Below the pieces are notes generated by a model. The model was not told the origin of the DNA. It searched no databases and saw only the letters and a program-made list of their open reading frames with translations. Positions 29,368 through 38,755 of a stretch of 64,000 nucleotides of DNA are shown here, piece by piece (position 1 is the stretch's first letter; each line of letters begins with the position of its first letter). Source of the stretch: Parachlamydiales bacterium (GTDB taxonomy: Bacteria; Chlamydiota; Chlamydiia; Chlamydiales; JABDDJ01); NCBI GenBank assembly GCA_041671045.1, contig JBAZCF010000002.1:124001-188000 (forward strand). Reading direction: 5' to 3'. A program made the position numbers and the translations under genes.

Positions 29368-30020
29368 AAAAGAGCAATAAAAAGTTTTTTTCCTTAATCT
29401 ATGGTGACAAAGTTCACGTCGCTCCCGAAACCAAGGTAGTGTCCGGCGAAGAATTTTCAGCACTCATGAACGCTGAAGAAATACTTCAGAAAGTCAAGCA
29501 AGATGCCCTTAAATATCGCGAAGAAGTTACAGCAGAGTGCGAAAAAATTAAGGAACAGGCTGCGAAAGAAGGCTTTGAAGAAGGATTTTCTAAATGGGCG
29601 GAACAACTAGCGCTCCTCGAGAAGCATATCGCCGAAGTAGGCAAGACCTATGAGAACGTACTAGTTCCTGTAGCTACCAAGGCAGCTAAGAAAATTGTTG
29701 GTCAAGAACTCGAAATGCGGGAAGATACCATTGTCGATATCGTCTCCAATATATTGAAAGCCGTAGCTCAACATAAAAAGATCACTATCTACGTCAACCG
29801 CAAACATTTACAGACGTTAGAGCAAAACCGGCCTAAACTAAAAAATCTTTTTGAAGAACTCCAATCTCTATCCATCCGTGAAAGGAATGATATCGATGAA
29901 GGAGGATGCGTTGTTGAGACCGAAGGAGGGATTATCAACGCCCAGCTTGCAAACCAATGGCAATTGTTGGAACAAGCTTTTGACACAATACTGAAAGGAC
30001 CGAAACAGGCGAGCCATTAA
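29364..30020 (+). CDS. sctL: Type III secretion stator protein SctL
   Basis: Cytoplasmic regulator/stator of the export ATPase SctN (YscL/FliH family). An N-terminal region KFFSLIYGDKVHVAPETKVV leads into a coiled coil ALKYREEVTAECEKIKEQAAKEG. The C-terminal half MREDTIVDIVSNILKAVAQ...ITIYVNRKHLQ resembles the V-/F-ATPase peripheral-stalk domain. It is 218 residues, normal length. The start is GTG overlapping the upstream stop as GTGA. The cognate ATPase gene is not in this window. Confidence 0.9.
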   Translation: MKKSNKKFFSLIYGDKVHVAPETKVVSGEEFSALMNAEEILQKVKQDALKYREEVTAECEKIKEQAAKEGFEEGFSKWAEQLALLEKHIAEVGKTYENVLVPVATKAAKKIVGQELEMREDTIVDIVSNILKAVAQHKKITIYVNRKHLQTLEQNRPKLKNLFEELQSLSIRERNDIDEGGCVVETEGGIINAQLANQWQLLEQAFDTILKGPKQASH

Positions 30021-30036
30021 TAATTAGGATAGATAA

Positions 30037-30978
30037 ATGTTTCGAAACACGTTGCGTATTCCGTTTTACCTTTTAGCCCTTCTATTACTGGCATGGTTCT
30101 CTCCACTGCAGCTTTTTTCACAGGGCAGATCAGTAACCTCTATGCAGCCTTCCTCAGCACCGCAGCAAGCTACCGGGGCCGCGCGTGCAGTCAGCGGGTC
30201 AACGCATGAAGGGAGAACTGAAAGTACGACGTATACAGGTACGCAAGGCATCAAAGTTCCTGAAAAGACTGCCGTAGATGATCTGAATGAGACTTTCGAC
30301 AACTTTAAACGCCCCACATTAATTACACAAGGCGTTTTACTCGTACTTTTCTCTCTCCTTCCTTTCATCATCATGATCCTGACTTCTTTCTTAAAAATCG
30401 TTATCGTCCTCTCCTTGCTTAGAAGCGCCTTGGGTGTGCAGCAAGCGCCGCCTAACCAGATTATCAACGGCGTTGCCTTCATGCTCAGCTTGTTTGTAAT
30501 GTATCCCACAGTGTTAGAAATGTACGATGTGTCCCAAGAAGCTGTACGCCGTGAGAAAACTCCCGACTCTCTTTTCTCTGAAGGAGCTTCGACCTACCTC
30601 CTAAAAGTTGCAGCCTATACGCGCGAACCTCTACGCGACTTCTTAAAAAGAAATTCCAGCGTCAAACACCACGGTATGTTCTATAAAATGGCATATAAAG
30701 TATTGCCGGAAGATCATAGAGACAGTTTAAAGCCTGACGATTTTATGATCCTTGTCCCCGCGTATATCACAAGCCAGCTTAAAGACGCGTTCGAAATTGG
30801 GGTGTTGATTTATATCCCCTTCTTTGTCATTGACCTTGTCACTTCCAATATTCTGCTCGCGATGGGTATGATGATGCTATCTCCTGTAACGATTTCTATG
30901 CCCTTAAAACTGTTTCTTCTGGTGATGTTAGATGGATGGACCCTGCTTGTGGAAGGTCTTGTATCTACATTCAAGTAA
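30037..30978 (+). CDS. sctR: Type III secretion export-gate protein SctR
   Basis: Component of the SctRST export gate in the inner membrane (FliP family). The conserved core begins near residue 100 with LFSLLPFIIMILTSFLKIVI and SLLRSALGVQQAPPNQI; it ends with FVIDLVTSNILLAMGMMML and the last helix LLVMLDGWTLLVEGLV. Its 313 residues exceed the ~217 of most SctR. The extra N-terminus has a hydrophobic leader (FYLLALLLLAWFSPLQLF) and a Ser/Gln/Ala-rich stretch, consistent with the cleaved signal peptide of FliP and the long SctR I recall for chlamydiae. AGGAT precedes the ATG. Confidence 0.95.
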   Translation: MFRNTLRIPFYLLALLLLAWFSPLQLFSQGRSVTSMQPSSAPQQATGAARAVSGSTHEGRTESTTYTGTQGIKVPEKTAVDDLNETFDNFKRPTLITQGVLLVLFSLLPFIIMILTSFLKIVIVLSLLRSALGVQQAPPNQIINGVAFMLSLFVMYPTVLEMYDVSQEAVRREKTPDSLFSEGASTYLLKVAAYTREPLRDFLKRNSSVKHHGMFYKMAYKVLPEDHRDSLKPDDFMILVPAYITSQLKDAFEIGVLIYIPFFVIDLVTSNILLAMGMMMLSPVTISMPLKLFLLVMLDGWTLLVEGLVSTFK

Positions 30979-30993
30979 ACGTAAGGAATAAAG

Positions 30994-31272
30994 ATGTTTC
31001 AATCACATGTTATCCAACTTGCATACCAAGGACTACTGCTGATCCTCATACTCTCCGCACCCCCGATCCTAATCAGTATGTTCTTTGGTATTATTGTGGC
31101 TATTTTCCAAGCTGCTACGCAGATTCAGGAACAGACTTTGTCTTTTACCATTAAATTAGTCGCCGTTACTTTGACACTCATGTTGATGGGAGGATGGCTG
31201 GGCGCACAGATCATGTCGTTCTCTACAAGTATTTTTGTTAATTTTCCCAAATGGAGTGTGGCTGGCATGTAG
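30994..31272 (+). CDS. sctS: Type III secretion export-gate protein SctS
   Basis: Small 92-residue inner-membrane protein of the export gate (FliQ family). Two hydrophobic hairpins are visible: LAYQGLLLILILSAPPILIS followed by the family-typical GIIVAIFQAATQIQEQTL, then IKLVAVTLTLMLMGGWLG. It starts 16 bases after sctR behind a GTAAGGAAT ribosome binding site, and sctT follows closely. Complete and unremarkable. Confidence 0.94.
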   Translation: MFQSHVIQLAYQGLLLILILSAPPILISMFFGIIVAIFQAATQIQEQTLSFTIKLVAVTLTLMLMGGWLGAQIMSFSTSIFVNFPKWSVAGM

Positions 31273-31291
31273 CTAGCTTAAGGATAAAGTG

Positions 31292-32161
31292 ATGACCGAA
31301 AACTATATCCTGGAGTTGTTTAACAAGGCTTTTGCTAATTACGATCCCCTAGCGCCCCTGACGCTTATGTTTCTATTTTTAGCGCGCATGCTTCCTATTA
31401 TTGCATTAGCTCCATTTCTGGGAGCACGTGTGGCCCCTCATCCGGTTAAAATGGCCTTGGGGATTGCCTTATTTGTATTGTTTGCTCCTCTCTTGGTCAC
31501 AGAGACAACAATACATTTGACTTTCAGCTCTTATACAGTTCTCCTCATCATCAAAGAATTTTTTATTGGGTTAATCCTAGGCTTTATCATCAGTCTTCCC
31601 TTCGTCATCGTGCAAAACGCAGGGATTATTATTGACCACCAACGCGGTGGTGCAAGCCTTATGGTGAACGATCCCACTGTGCAAAACCAATCCTCGCCTC
31701 TGGGTACTCTTTTTAATATGGTGATGATCTATATTTTCTATGTGGGAATAAAAGGAGTCGATGGCGTTTCCATCTTCTTTAACGCTATTCTGCATTCCTA
31801 TGAGGTTATTCCGCCTGACCAGTTTTTCAGCGACTACTTCTTTCAAAAGGGGACACCCTTCTGGAAAGTTCTAATGGAACTCTTTAATAAAATCATGGTC
31901 CTGTCTATCGAAATGGCCACGCCCGGCCTGTTAATCATTCTGATGACAGACTTCTTCTTGGGAATTATTAACCGTCTTGCCCCGCAAGTACAGATAACAT
32001 TCTTAGGTATGCCCTTAAAATCTCTGTTAGCATTAGCCATCATCACTTTAGGTTGGCATGTCTACACAGATCAGTTTGCTAAAGATTCGATCAAATGGAC
32101 CGAATACTTATATACGATAATCAATATGTTCGATGTGGGAAAAGCGCCTATCGCACCCTAA
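31292..32161 (+). CDS. sctT: Type III secretion export-gate protein SctT
   Basis: Polytopic inner-membrane protein closing the export gate (FliR family). The family pattern is visible: FLARMLPIIALAPFLGARV near the N-terminus, IKEFFIGLILGFIISLPF, and IEMATPGLLIILMTDFFLGI then NRLAPQVQITFLGMPLK. A GTG at 31289 lies directly before ATG at 31292. The ATG is chosen because AGGA at 31281-31284 is then 7 bases upstream, giving 289 residues. Last gene of the type III block. Confidence 0.94.
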   Translation: MTENYILELFNKAFANYDPLAPLTLMFLFLARMLPIIALAPFLGARVAPHPVKMALGIALFVLFAPLLVTETTIHLTFSSYTVLLIIKEFFIGLILGFIISLPFVIVQNAGIIIDHQRGGASLMVNDPTVQNQSSPLGTLFNMVMIYIFYVGIKGVDGVSIFFNAILHSYEVIPPDQFFSDYFFQKGTPFWKVLMELFNKIMVLSIEMATPGLLIILMTDFFLGIINRLAPQVQITFLGMPLKSLLALAIITLGWHVYTDQFAKDSIKWTEYLYTIINMFDVGKAPIAP

Positions 32162-32252
32162 AGAAGGAATTTGATAATTGCAAAATTAGGAAGGATTCAT
32201 TTTGGCAACTATCAAAACCCTCTAAAATTGCCCTGCTAAAAAGAGGATAGTG

Positions 32253-33236
32253 ATGGATAGTGTAGAGCTGACGAATAAAATTAAAATCGAGAACGAAAAA
32301 TTCCAATCCCTGAAAGATGAAATCGGCCGGGTGATTGTCGGGCAGAAAAGCCTAATCAACCGATTATTTGTAGCATTGCTAGCCAATGGACACGTTCTTC
32401 TGGAAGGGTTTCCCGGTTTGGCTAAAACACTCACTATTGTTTCTCTAGCAAAACTACTCCACTGTGAATTCAAAAGAATCCAGTTCACTCCTGACCTCCT
32501 TCCAGCCGACCTGATCGGAACAAATATCTACAACCCTAAAGATGGGACTTTTAGCGTTAGCAAAGGCCCCATTTTCACACAGCTGCTCCTTGCCGACGAG
32601 ATCAACCGCGCACCGGCGAAAGTTCAGTCCGCCCTCCTGGAAGTTATGCAGGAACGACAGGTGACTATCGCCGGACAGACTTTTTCTGTAGGTAAGCCCT
32701 TCCTTGTACTAGCAACACAAAACCCTCTTGAACAGGAAGGAACATACGCCCTGCCTGAAGCACAGACGGACCGTTTTCTCCTAAAAATATTGGTGGATTA
32801 CCCCTCGATTGAGGAAGAGAAGGAAATCGTCAAACGCATGGCTACTCTAGGACCTTTACCTGAGCTGAAGCCGATCATGGACGCGGAAACTATCCTTAAA
32901 ACACGCGAGACGGTCAACGCCATCTACATCGATGAAAAGATCGTAGATTATATTCTAGCGATCATCTTTGCTACACGCGACCCTAAACGCTACAATCTTG
33001 ACCTCGAAGGGAAAATTGCTACAGGCGCTTCACCAAGAGCTAGTATTGCTTTGCAACTAGCATCTAAAGCTCATGCATTCCTTAATGGAAGGGCTTATGT
33101 TACGCCGCATGATGTAAAACAAATGGCTTATGATGTCCTTCGGCATAGAATAAGGCGCACTTATGAAGCAGAAGCAGAAGGCATCACCACGGACGATATC
33201 ATCAAGCAAATCCTCGATAAGCTGATAGTGCCGTGA
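32253..33236 (+). CDS. MoxR-family AAA+ ATPase
   Basis: Cytoplasmic AAA+ ATPase, usually a chaperone acting with a DUF58 partner to mature or control other proteins. Walker A is GFPGLAKT, Walker B LLADEINRAPAKVQSALLEV, sensor 1 LATQNPLEQEGTYALPEAQ, and sensor 2 TGASPRASIAL. A GTG at 32250 precedes the ATG at 32253; AGAGGA five bases upstream fits the ATG and gives 327 residues. The next gene overlaps by four bases (GTGA), the usual MoxR-DUF58 arrangement. It lies 91 bases after sctT on the same strand, so readthrough from the secretion block is possible. Confidence 0.93.
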   Translation: MDSVELTNKIKIENEKFQSLKDEIGRVIVGQKSLINRLFVALLANGHVLLEGFPGLAKTLTIVSLAKLLHCEFKRIQFTPDLLPADLIGTNIYNPKDGTFSVSKGPIFTQLLLADEINRAPAKVQSALLEVMQERQVTIAGQTFSVGKPFLVLATQNPLEQEGTYALPEAQTDRFLLKILVDYPSIEEEKEIVKRMATLGPLPELKPIMDAETILKTRETVNAIYIDEKIVDYILAIIFATRDPKRYNLDLEGKIATGASPRASIALQLASKAHAFLNGRAYVTPHDVKQMAYDVLRHRIRRTYEAEAEGITTDDIIKQILDKLIVP

Positions 33237-34108
33237 CAATCCCCAAAGAGTCTATCTTAGAACGCATCCGGCGCATCAAGATCATGACCAGCCGTCTGGC
33301 TGAAGATCTTCTTGCAGGGGCATACCACTCAGCCTTTAAGGGCAGAGGGATGGAATTTGAAGAGGTACGGGAATATTCTCCGGGAGACGAGATACGCCAT
33401 ATCGACTGGAATGTCACAGCCCGCATGCAGCATCCCTTCATAAAGATGTTCCGCGAGGAACGTGAAATTTCCGTCGTATTGCTTATCGACATTTCTTCTT
33501 CAACTCTCTTTGGCAAAGTGAACAATCAGAAAAGGGATTATATCGCTGAATTAGCAGCAGTCCTAGCCTTCTCAGCTTCAAAAAATAATGATAAGGTCGG
33601 CGCCATCTTTTTTTCAGATCAGGTAGAAAAAATAATCGCACCTAAAAAAGGCTTTCAAAATGTGATGCATATCCTGGATGATGCTATGGTATATTCGCCC
33701 AAAAGCAAAGGTTCTGCACTAACTCCTGCATTAACAGCGTTTGGAAGAATGTATCCGCGTAAGTCAATCTGCTTTGTTATCTCGGATTTTCTTTTTAATC
33801 TTGAGCCTAAACTGTTGACCTTGACAGCTTCCAAACATGACCTTATTGCCTTGGTTGTCTCAGATGATATCGAGCATAATTTTCCTGAGCACGACGCCCT
33901 CATAGAAATGGAAGATCTTGAATCAGGTCAAAGGGCAGTTTTAGATAATACAATGACGCAAGAGTACTCCAACCGCTATCGAAACTTCATTAAGGGGCAG
34001 CAGCAAAAATTGTTAAGAGCTGGCGGCAGCGTGATTGTACTCAATTCCTCAAAACCTTATCTCCAGCCTCTGCAAAGCTTTCTGCGACTACGGTCAAGGA
34101 GGCGTTAA
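33233..34108 (+). CDS. DUF58 domain protein with vWA-like fold
   Basis: Partner of MoxR ATPases, 291 residues, no membrane segment. The hallmark DUF58 segment GMEFEEVREYSPGDEIRHID then WNVTAR is followed by a von Willebrand A-like part with a MIDAS-type DISSS after VVLLI. YPRKSICFVISDFLF is another vWA strand. The role is probably substrate recognition for the ATPase; the molecular function of DUF58 is poorly known. GTG start overlapping the MoxR stop. Confidence 0.9.
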   Translation: MTIPKESILERIRRIKIMTSRLAEDLLAGAYHSAFKGRGMEFEEVREYSPGDEIRHIDWNVTARMQHPFIKMFREEREISVVLLIDISSSTLFGKVNNQKRDYIAELAAVLAFSASKNNDKVGAIFFSDQVEKIIAPKKGFQNVMHILDDAMVYSPKSKGSALTPALTAFGRMYPRKSICFVISDFLFNLEPKLLTLTASKHDLIALVVSDDIEHNFPEHDALIEMEDLESGQRAVLDNTMTQEYSNRYRNFIKGQQQKLLRAGGSVIVLNSSKPYLQPLQSFLRLRSRRR

Positions 34109-34111
34109 ATA

Positions 34112-35071
34112 ATGGCCGCCTCAACTTTTTTCCTAAGTTTCATACTCGCGGCATCTCCTCAGATACATGTGGTAGAAGCACCCTCTCAGGCTAACGTAGA
34201 CTTACCGGCTAAACTTATCATAGAAGCAATCTATCCGCAGAATTACAAGCCTGTTCCTGGAAGCATTCTGCAAAGTCTAGTACAACAAAATGCCCCCTTC
34301 CCCGCAGCCTTCACAGTACTTAAGGAATGGACAGGCAAGCCTGTACTTGATGACAAGCACGATGTAGTCCAAACCTATGTTTACGAAATCCAACCCAAGC
34401 TGATCGGAAAAACCACAGTTTTACCTTTCGCAATTTTTGAAGAGGGTAAAACTCGAATACGAGCTTTCACAGATCCATTAGAAATGGAATTCCTACAGGT
34501 AAGTATTGCCCCGCCCCCCTTGCCCCAACCATTTGTACCTGGAAAATATGTTCCTATGGACTACTTTGGTGTCCGTTCTGACCTCCTTGAGGAAAGGGGA
34601 AGTCCTCAGCATAGGGAAGTCATTCGGGAAGTTGTGAATTCTAAGACGATTCCTTGGATAGAGATTCTCTTAGCCTTTTTAGCTGCTACCATTCTAGCCT
34701 TTTGGTCGTTCTGGCATTTCTTAAAACCTCAGAAAAAATCTTCAGTGACAGGAATGACCCGTTTTGGAGTAATGCGTACTTTAAATCTTTTAGCTACAAC
34801 AAATAACATCTCGCTGGACAGCTTTTTTCACCAAAGCGGACTTCTACTTAGGCAATATCTTCATCTCCCGTTGTCCATGACAGATGAAGAAGTCCTTGAG
34901 AAATTAAAAATGGAACAACGTCTAAATGCGCAAGCATTTGACCAGTTAAAGGAACTCCAAACACTGAGCCAAGAAAATCGATTTAGCACACTCTCTTCAG
35001 ATCAAAAATCATTTGAAAAAGCATTAATTCTTATAAATGAAATTTTAAATGGGGCTGCTTCTAGGCGCTAA
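34112..35071 (+). CDS. BatD/DUF4381-like membrane protein of the MoxR-DUF58 locus
   Basis: 319 residues: a short N-terminal hydrophobic segment (FFLSFILAAS, probable signal), a ~150-residue beta-rich extracytoplasmic part (VEAPSQANVDLPAKLIIEAI...), a proline-rich linker, one transmembrane helix IEILLAFLAATILAFWSFWHF at about residues 187-207, and a cytoplasmic helical tail. This layout matches the Bat/DUF4381 proteins that accompany MoxR and DUF58 in aerotolerance-type operons. Assignment is by position and topology, not by a catalytic motif. It begins 3 bases after the DUF58 stop and ends the operon. Confidence 0.65.
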   Translation: MAASTFFLSFILAASPQIHVVEAPSQANVDLPAKLIIEAIYPQNYKPVPGSILQSLVQQNAPFPAAFTVLKEWTGKPVLDDKHDVVQTYVYEIQPKLIGKTTVLPFAIFEEGKTRIRAFTDPLEMEFLQVSIAPPPLPQPFVPGKYVPMDYFGVRSDLLEERGSPQHREVIREVVNSKTIPWIEILLAFLAATILAFWSFWHFLKPQKKSSVTGMTRFGVMRTLNLLATTNNISLDSFFHQSGLLLRQYLHLPLSMTDEEVLEKLKMEQRLNAQAFDQLKELQTLSQENRFSTLSSDQKSFEKALILINEILNGAASRR

Positions 35072-35145
35072 GAATTGGATTTATTTTTCAAAGTATTTCT
35101 AAAATAGCTTGATTAATTCTTTGAGAGGTAAAATAGAAGTATAGA

Positions 35146-35196
35146 TTGACGCTATATTCAATTGTAAGGTATTATTAACGAACTTTTGAATATAAT
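35146..35196 (+). promoter_or_regulatory. Candidate promoter(s) of the suf operon
   Basis: TTGACG at 35146-35151 and TATTAT at 35170-35175, spacing 18, form one candidate. A perfect TATAAT at 35191-35196 without a good -35 is another and would leave a leader of about 16 bases. GAGGAA 5-6 bases before the ATG at 35219 is the ribosome binding site. No IscR-like palindrome was evident by eye. Confidence 0.4.
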
Positions 35197-35218
35197 GTCT
35201 TTGTGTTGAGGAATTTAA

Positions 35219-36655
35219 ATGTCTGAAGAGATCGTCTTGCCTAGTCCCGAGTATAAGTACGGATTTGTAACTCCGGTTGAAAGCGAGACATTTGCTAAAG
35301 GGTTAAATGAAGATGTCGTGCGTGCAATTTCAGCCAAACGCGACGAACCCCCGTTTATGCTCGAGTTTCGTCTAAAAGCCTACAATAAATGGCTTGAGAT
35401 GGAAGAACCTCTTTGGGCAAACGTCCATCATACCCCCATCGATTATCAATCCATCAGCTATTACTCAGCTCCGAAAAGCAAGCCCAAATTAGACAGGCTG
35501 GAAGATGTCGACCCCGAAATTCTCCGCACACTAGAAAAATTAGGGATTCCCCTGGATGAACAAAAACTTCTTTCCAATGTTGCCGTTGATGTCGTCTTCG
35601 ATTCCGTTTCCATCGGCACAACTTTCAAAAAGAAATTAGAAGAAGCCGGCGTTGTCCTTTGCTCCATTTCCGAAGCGGTCCACCGTTTCCCCGATCTTGT
35701 AAAAAAATACCTAGGCACTGTCGTTCCTATCGGCGACAACTTCTTTGCCTGCCTAAACTCCGCAGTCTTCACCGACGGATCTTTCGTTTATATTCCCAAA
35801 GGCGTCAAATGCCCGATGGAGCTTTCAACCTACTTCCGTATCAACGACAAAGAAACAGGCCAATTTGAAAGAACCCTCATCATCGCTGAAGAAAATTCTT
35901 CCGTGAGCTATCTCGAAGGCTGCACAGCGCCTTCTTTTGATACCAAACAGCTCCATGCTGCTGTCGTCGAACTTATCGCCCTCGACCACGCCCAAATTAA
36001 ATATTCCACTGTCCAGAACTGGTACGCCGGACACCCCGAGACCGGTGCAGGCGGCGTATACAACTTTGTGACAAAACGCGGCCGCTGCGCAGGCGTCCAC
36101 TCTAAAATTTCATGGACACAGGTGGAAGTCGGCGCCGCCATTACCTGGAAATACCCGAGCTGTATATTACAGGGAGATTACTCTGTAGGCGAATTTTATT
36201 CCGTCGCTTTGACAAATGGACACATGCAGGCCGATACAGGCACCAAGATGATCCATCTCGGAAAAAATACCCGCTCCACTATAGTATCCAAAGGAATTGC
36301 CGCCGATAAATCCCACAACAGCTATAGGGGATTAGTCAAAGTCGCTCCAAGAGCCGAAGGCGCCCGCAATTACACTCAATGCGACTCCATGCTGGTCGGA
36401 AACCAATGTTCCGCTAACACCTTCCCTTATATCGAAGCGGGCAACAAAAATTGTAAAGTCGAGCATGAAGCCTCGACATCTAAACTAGATGAAGAAAAAT
36501 TATTTTATTTAATGCGCATGGGTCTATCCCTTGAAGACGCAATCAGCATGGTCGTCAATGGCTTCTGCAAAGACGTTATTCGTGAACTGCCCTTTGAGTT
36601 CGCCAAAGAGGCTGAAAAGCTGCTCGCCATTAAATTAGAACATTCCGTAGGTTAA
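35219..36655 (+). CDS. sufB: Fe-S cluster scaffold protein SufB
   Basis: Scaffold subunit of the SufBC2D complex that assembles iron-sulfur clusters in the cytoplasm. 478 residues, family length. The beta-helix core is recognisable from FVYIPKGVKCPMELSTYFRI through SYLEGCTAPSFDTKQLHAAV and GVHSKISWTQVEVGAAITWK. The C-terminal FYLMRMGLSLEDAISMVVNG then FCKDVIRELP is diagnostic; Cys in this half are candidate cluster ligands. First gene of sufBCDS; sufC starts 10 bases later. Confidence 0.97.
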   Translation: MSEEIVLPSPEYKYGFVTPVESETFAKGLNEDVVRAISAKRDEPPFMLEFRLKAYNKWLEMEEPLWANVHHTPIDYQSISYYSAPKSKPKLDRLEDVDPEILRTLEKLGIPLDEQKLLSNVAVDVVFDSVSIGTTFKKKLEEAGVVLCSISEAVHRFPDLVKKYLGTVVPIGDNFFACLNSAVFTDGSFVYIPKGVKCPMELSTYFRINDKETGQFERTLIIAEENSSVSYLEGCTAPSFDTKQLHAAVVELIALDHAQIKYSTVQNWYAGHPETGAGGVYNFVTKRGRCAGVHSKISWTQVEVGAAITWKYPSCILQGDYSVGEFYSVALTNGHMQADTGTKMIHLGKNTRSTIVSKGIAADKSHNSYRGLVKVAPRAEGARNYTQCDSMLVGNQCSANTFPYIEAGNKNCKVEHEASTSKLDEEKLFYLMRMGLSLEDAISMVVNGFCKDVIRELPFEFAKEAEKLLAIKLEHSVG

Positions 36656-36664
36656 AGGTAATCC

Positions 36665-37429
36665 ATGCTTAAAATTGAAGACTTGCATGCTAAAATTGAT
36701 GAAAAAGAAATCCTTAAAGGGCTGAGCCTAGAAGTTCTTCCCGGAGAGATTCACGCAATCATGGGCCCTAATGGAGCCGGCAAATCCACACTCGCAAAAA
36801 TCCTCGCCGGACATCCCGCTTATGAAGTTACTCACGGGACTATCGAATTCAAAGGCCAAAACATCCTAGAACTTGAGCCCGATGAAAGATCTCATCTCGG
36901 CATTTTTATGAGCTTCCAATATCCTCTCGAAATCGCCGGTGTCACAAATTTCGGTTTCCTGCACGCAGCCTATAACGCTAAAAGAAAAGCCCTAAAGGAA
37001 CCAGAGATCTCCGCAGCAGACTTCGATAAAATGCTTGAAGAGCATATGAAAAGAATGGAAGTCAAAACCGAGATGAAACACCGCAATCTAAATGAAGGCT
37101 TCTCCGGCGGCGAAAAAAAACGTAATGAGATCCTGCAAATGGCAGTCATTGATCCCGACCTAGCCATCTTAGACGAAACAGATTCCGGTTTGGATATTGA
37201 CGCTATGCGCGTCGTCTCCCGCGGCGTCAACCACTTGATGCATCCGGGAAGGGGATTGATCCTGATTACACACTATCAACGCCTCCTAGATTATATCAAA
37301 CCAGACTATGTCCATGTGATGATCGATGGCAAAATCGTTCACTCCGGTGGTCCCGAGCTCGCCCTGCAATTGGAAGAATTAGGCTATGATTGGCTGGAGA
37401 AAACGGCGCCCGAGGGAGATACTCCATGA
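36665..37429 (+). CDS. sufC: Fe-S assembly ATPase SufC
   Basis: ABC-type ATPase that drives conformational change of SufB/SufD; soluble, not a transporter. Walker A GPNGAGKSTLAKILAG, signature FSGGEKKRNEILQMA (the SufC-typical GGEKKR), Walker B DPDLAILDETDSGLDIDAM. 254 residues. AAAGGT lies just upstream of the ATG, and the stop overlaps the sufD start as ATGA. Confidence 0.97.
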   Translation: MLKIEDLHAKIDEKEILKGLSLEVLPGEIHAIMGPNGAGKSTLAKILAGHPAYEVTHGTIEFKGQNILELEPDERSHLGIFMSFQYPLEIAGVTNFGFLHAAYNAKRKALKEPEISAADFDKMLEEHMKRMEVKTEMKHRNLNEGFSGGEKKRNEILQMAVIDPDLAILDETDSGLDIDAMRVVSRGVNHLMHPGRGLILITHYQRLLDYIKPDYVHVMIDGKIVHSGGPELALQLEELGYDWLEKTAPEGDTP

Positions 37430-38742
37430 TGACATTGCAATATGCATCTGAAGAGAGTTTTGACCAGTTCTTAGAAAGAATATGGGATAGCAGCCCTAAA
37501 GAAGATCTCTTTGGTAAACTTAAGCAGAATGCTTGGGAAGCCTTTTTGAAATTAGGACTGCCTACACGTAAAACAGAAGTCTATTCTTACGTTACATTGC
37601 GCAAACTTTTCTCGAAAAATTTCGCATTCCTTAAGCCCCATGCAATCTCAAAAGAAGCGATTTCTCCCTACATACTCCCTGAATGTCGCCAATCCGTCCT
37701 GGTCTTTATCAACGGCTCCTACTCCCCGGAACTTTCCAATAGGTCGGCCATCCCCGCGTCTGTCACTATCGACACCCTAAACGATGCATACCGTACCTAC
37801 GGTTCTTTCATCACCAACGCATGGAAAAGAAACCTTACAAGCGAAAAAGACCCTTTTTATTTGATCAACGCAGCCCTGCACCACTCCGCTGCCTTTATCT
37901 ATGTTCCACCTAAAGTTGTTGTGGAAGCTCCGATCCAGATCCTCTCTATCATCGATGCCCAGGATCAAATCGGCCTTATTTTCCCGCGCTGGCACCTATT
38001 TGCAGGTAATAGCAGCCAAGTTAAATGCTGCACGACACAGGCTGTCCTCTCCGGTGATTCTTATGTCAATATGTCGGCTATCGACTTCAACATAGAAGAA
38101 AATGCCCAAGTCGAACTCGTTCAGCTCGTAACAACTGAGCGTGACGATGCCTGGACACTAGATTCTGCCCGTGCCCACCTCAAGCGTAATAGCACTCTGA
38201 ACACTGTTTCAGTGACTGAAGGAGGAGAAGCCGCCCGTCTTGATTGGCATGTTGTCTTAGCCGGTGAAAATGGAGAAGCCAACTTAAGCGGTCTGGGGCT
38301 TTGTAATGGTAAGCATGAAGGGCATGCCCATATATTGATGGAACACCAAGCCCCCCATTGCCGTTCCATGCAGTTTTACAGAAACGTGATCAAAGATACT
38401 GCACGTTCCAGCTTTGAAGGGAAAATCTACGTCCATCAGGAAGCTCAGAAAACGGATGCATACCAGATGAATAATAACCTTCTCCTCTCCGACAATGCCC
38501 AAGCTTACAGCAAGCCAAACCTAGAGATCTTTGCCGATGACGTCAAAGCTTCCCATGGTTGTACAATAGGACAGCTGGATGACGAACAGTTATTCTATTT
38601 GAAAGCTAGAGGACTCAGCCAAGAAATTGCGCAGCATCTCCTTATTCAAGGTTTTTGCAGTGAAGTCATAGACAAAATAACCATAGAGTCTTTATTGAAA
38701 GAAGCAGGAAGGACAGCAGCTGCCTATGTTTCTTCCACCTAA
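37426..38742 (+). CDS. sufD: Fe-S assembly protein SufD
   Basis: Partner of SufB in the SufBC2D scaffold. The frame is open from 37390, but the ATG at 37426 forms an ATGA overlap with sufC and has GGGAG 7 bases upstream, so it is taken as the start (438 residues; a second ATG follows directly). Family features: SFEGKIYVHQEAQKTDAYQM, LLSDNAQAYSKPNLEIFADD, VKASHGCTIGQLDDEQLFYL. The last stretch contains the conserved Cys/His of the SufB-SufD interface. Confidence 0.95.
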   Translation: MMTLQYASEESFDQFLERIWDSSPKEDLFGKLKQNAWEAFLKLGLPTRKTEVYSYVTLRKLFSKNFAFLKPHAISKEAISPYILPECRQSVLVFINGSYSPELSNRSAIPASVTIDTLNDAYRTYGSFITNAWKRNLTSEKDPFYLINAALHHSAAFIYVPPKVVVEAPIQILSIIDAQDQIGLIFPRWHLFAGNSSQVKCCTTQAVLSGDSYVNMSAIDFNIEENAQVELVQLVTTERDDAWTLDSARAHLKRNSTLNTVSVTEGGEAARLDWHVVLAGENGEANLSGLGLCNGKHEGHAHILMEHQAPHCRSMQFYRNVIKDTARSSFEGKIYVHQEAQKTDAYQMNNNLLLSDNAQAYSKPNLEIFADDVKASHGCTIGQLDDEQLFYLKARGLSQEIAQHLLIQGFCSEVIDKITIESLLKEAGRTAAAYVSST

Positions 38743-38755
38743 GAAGAGGTAAGTC

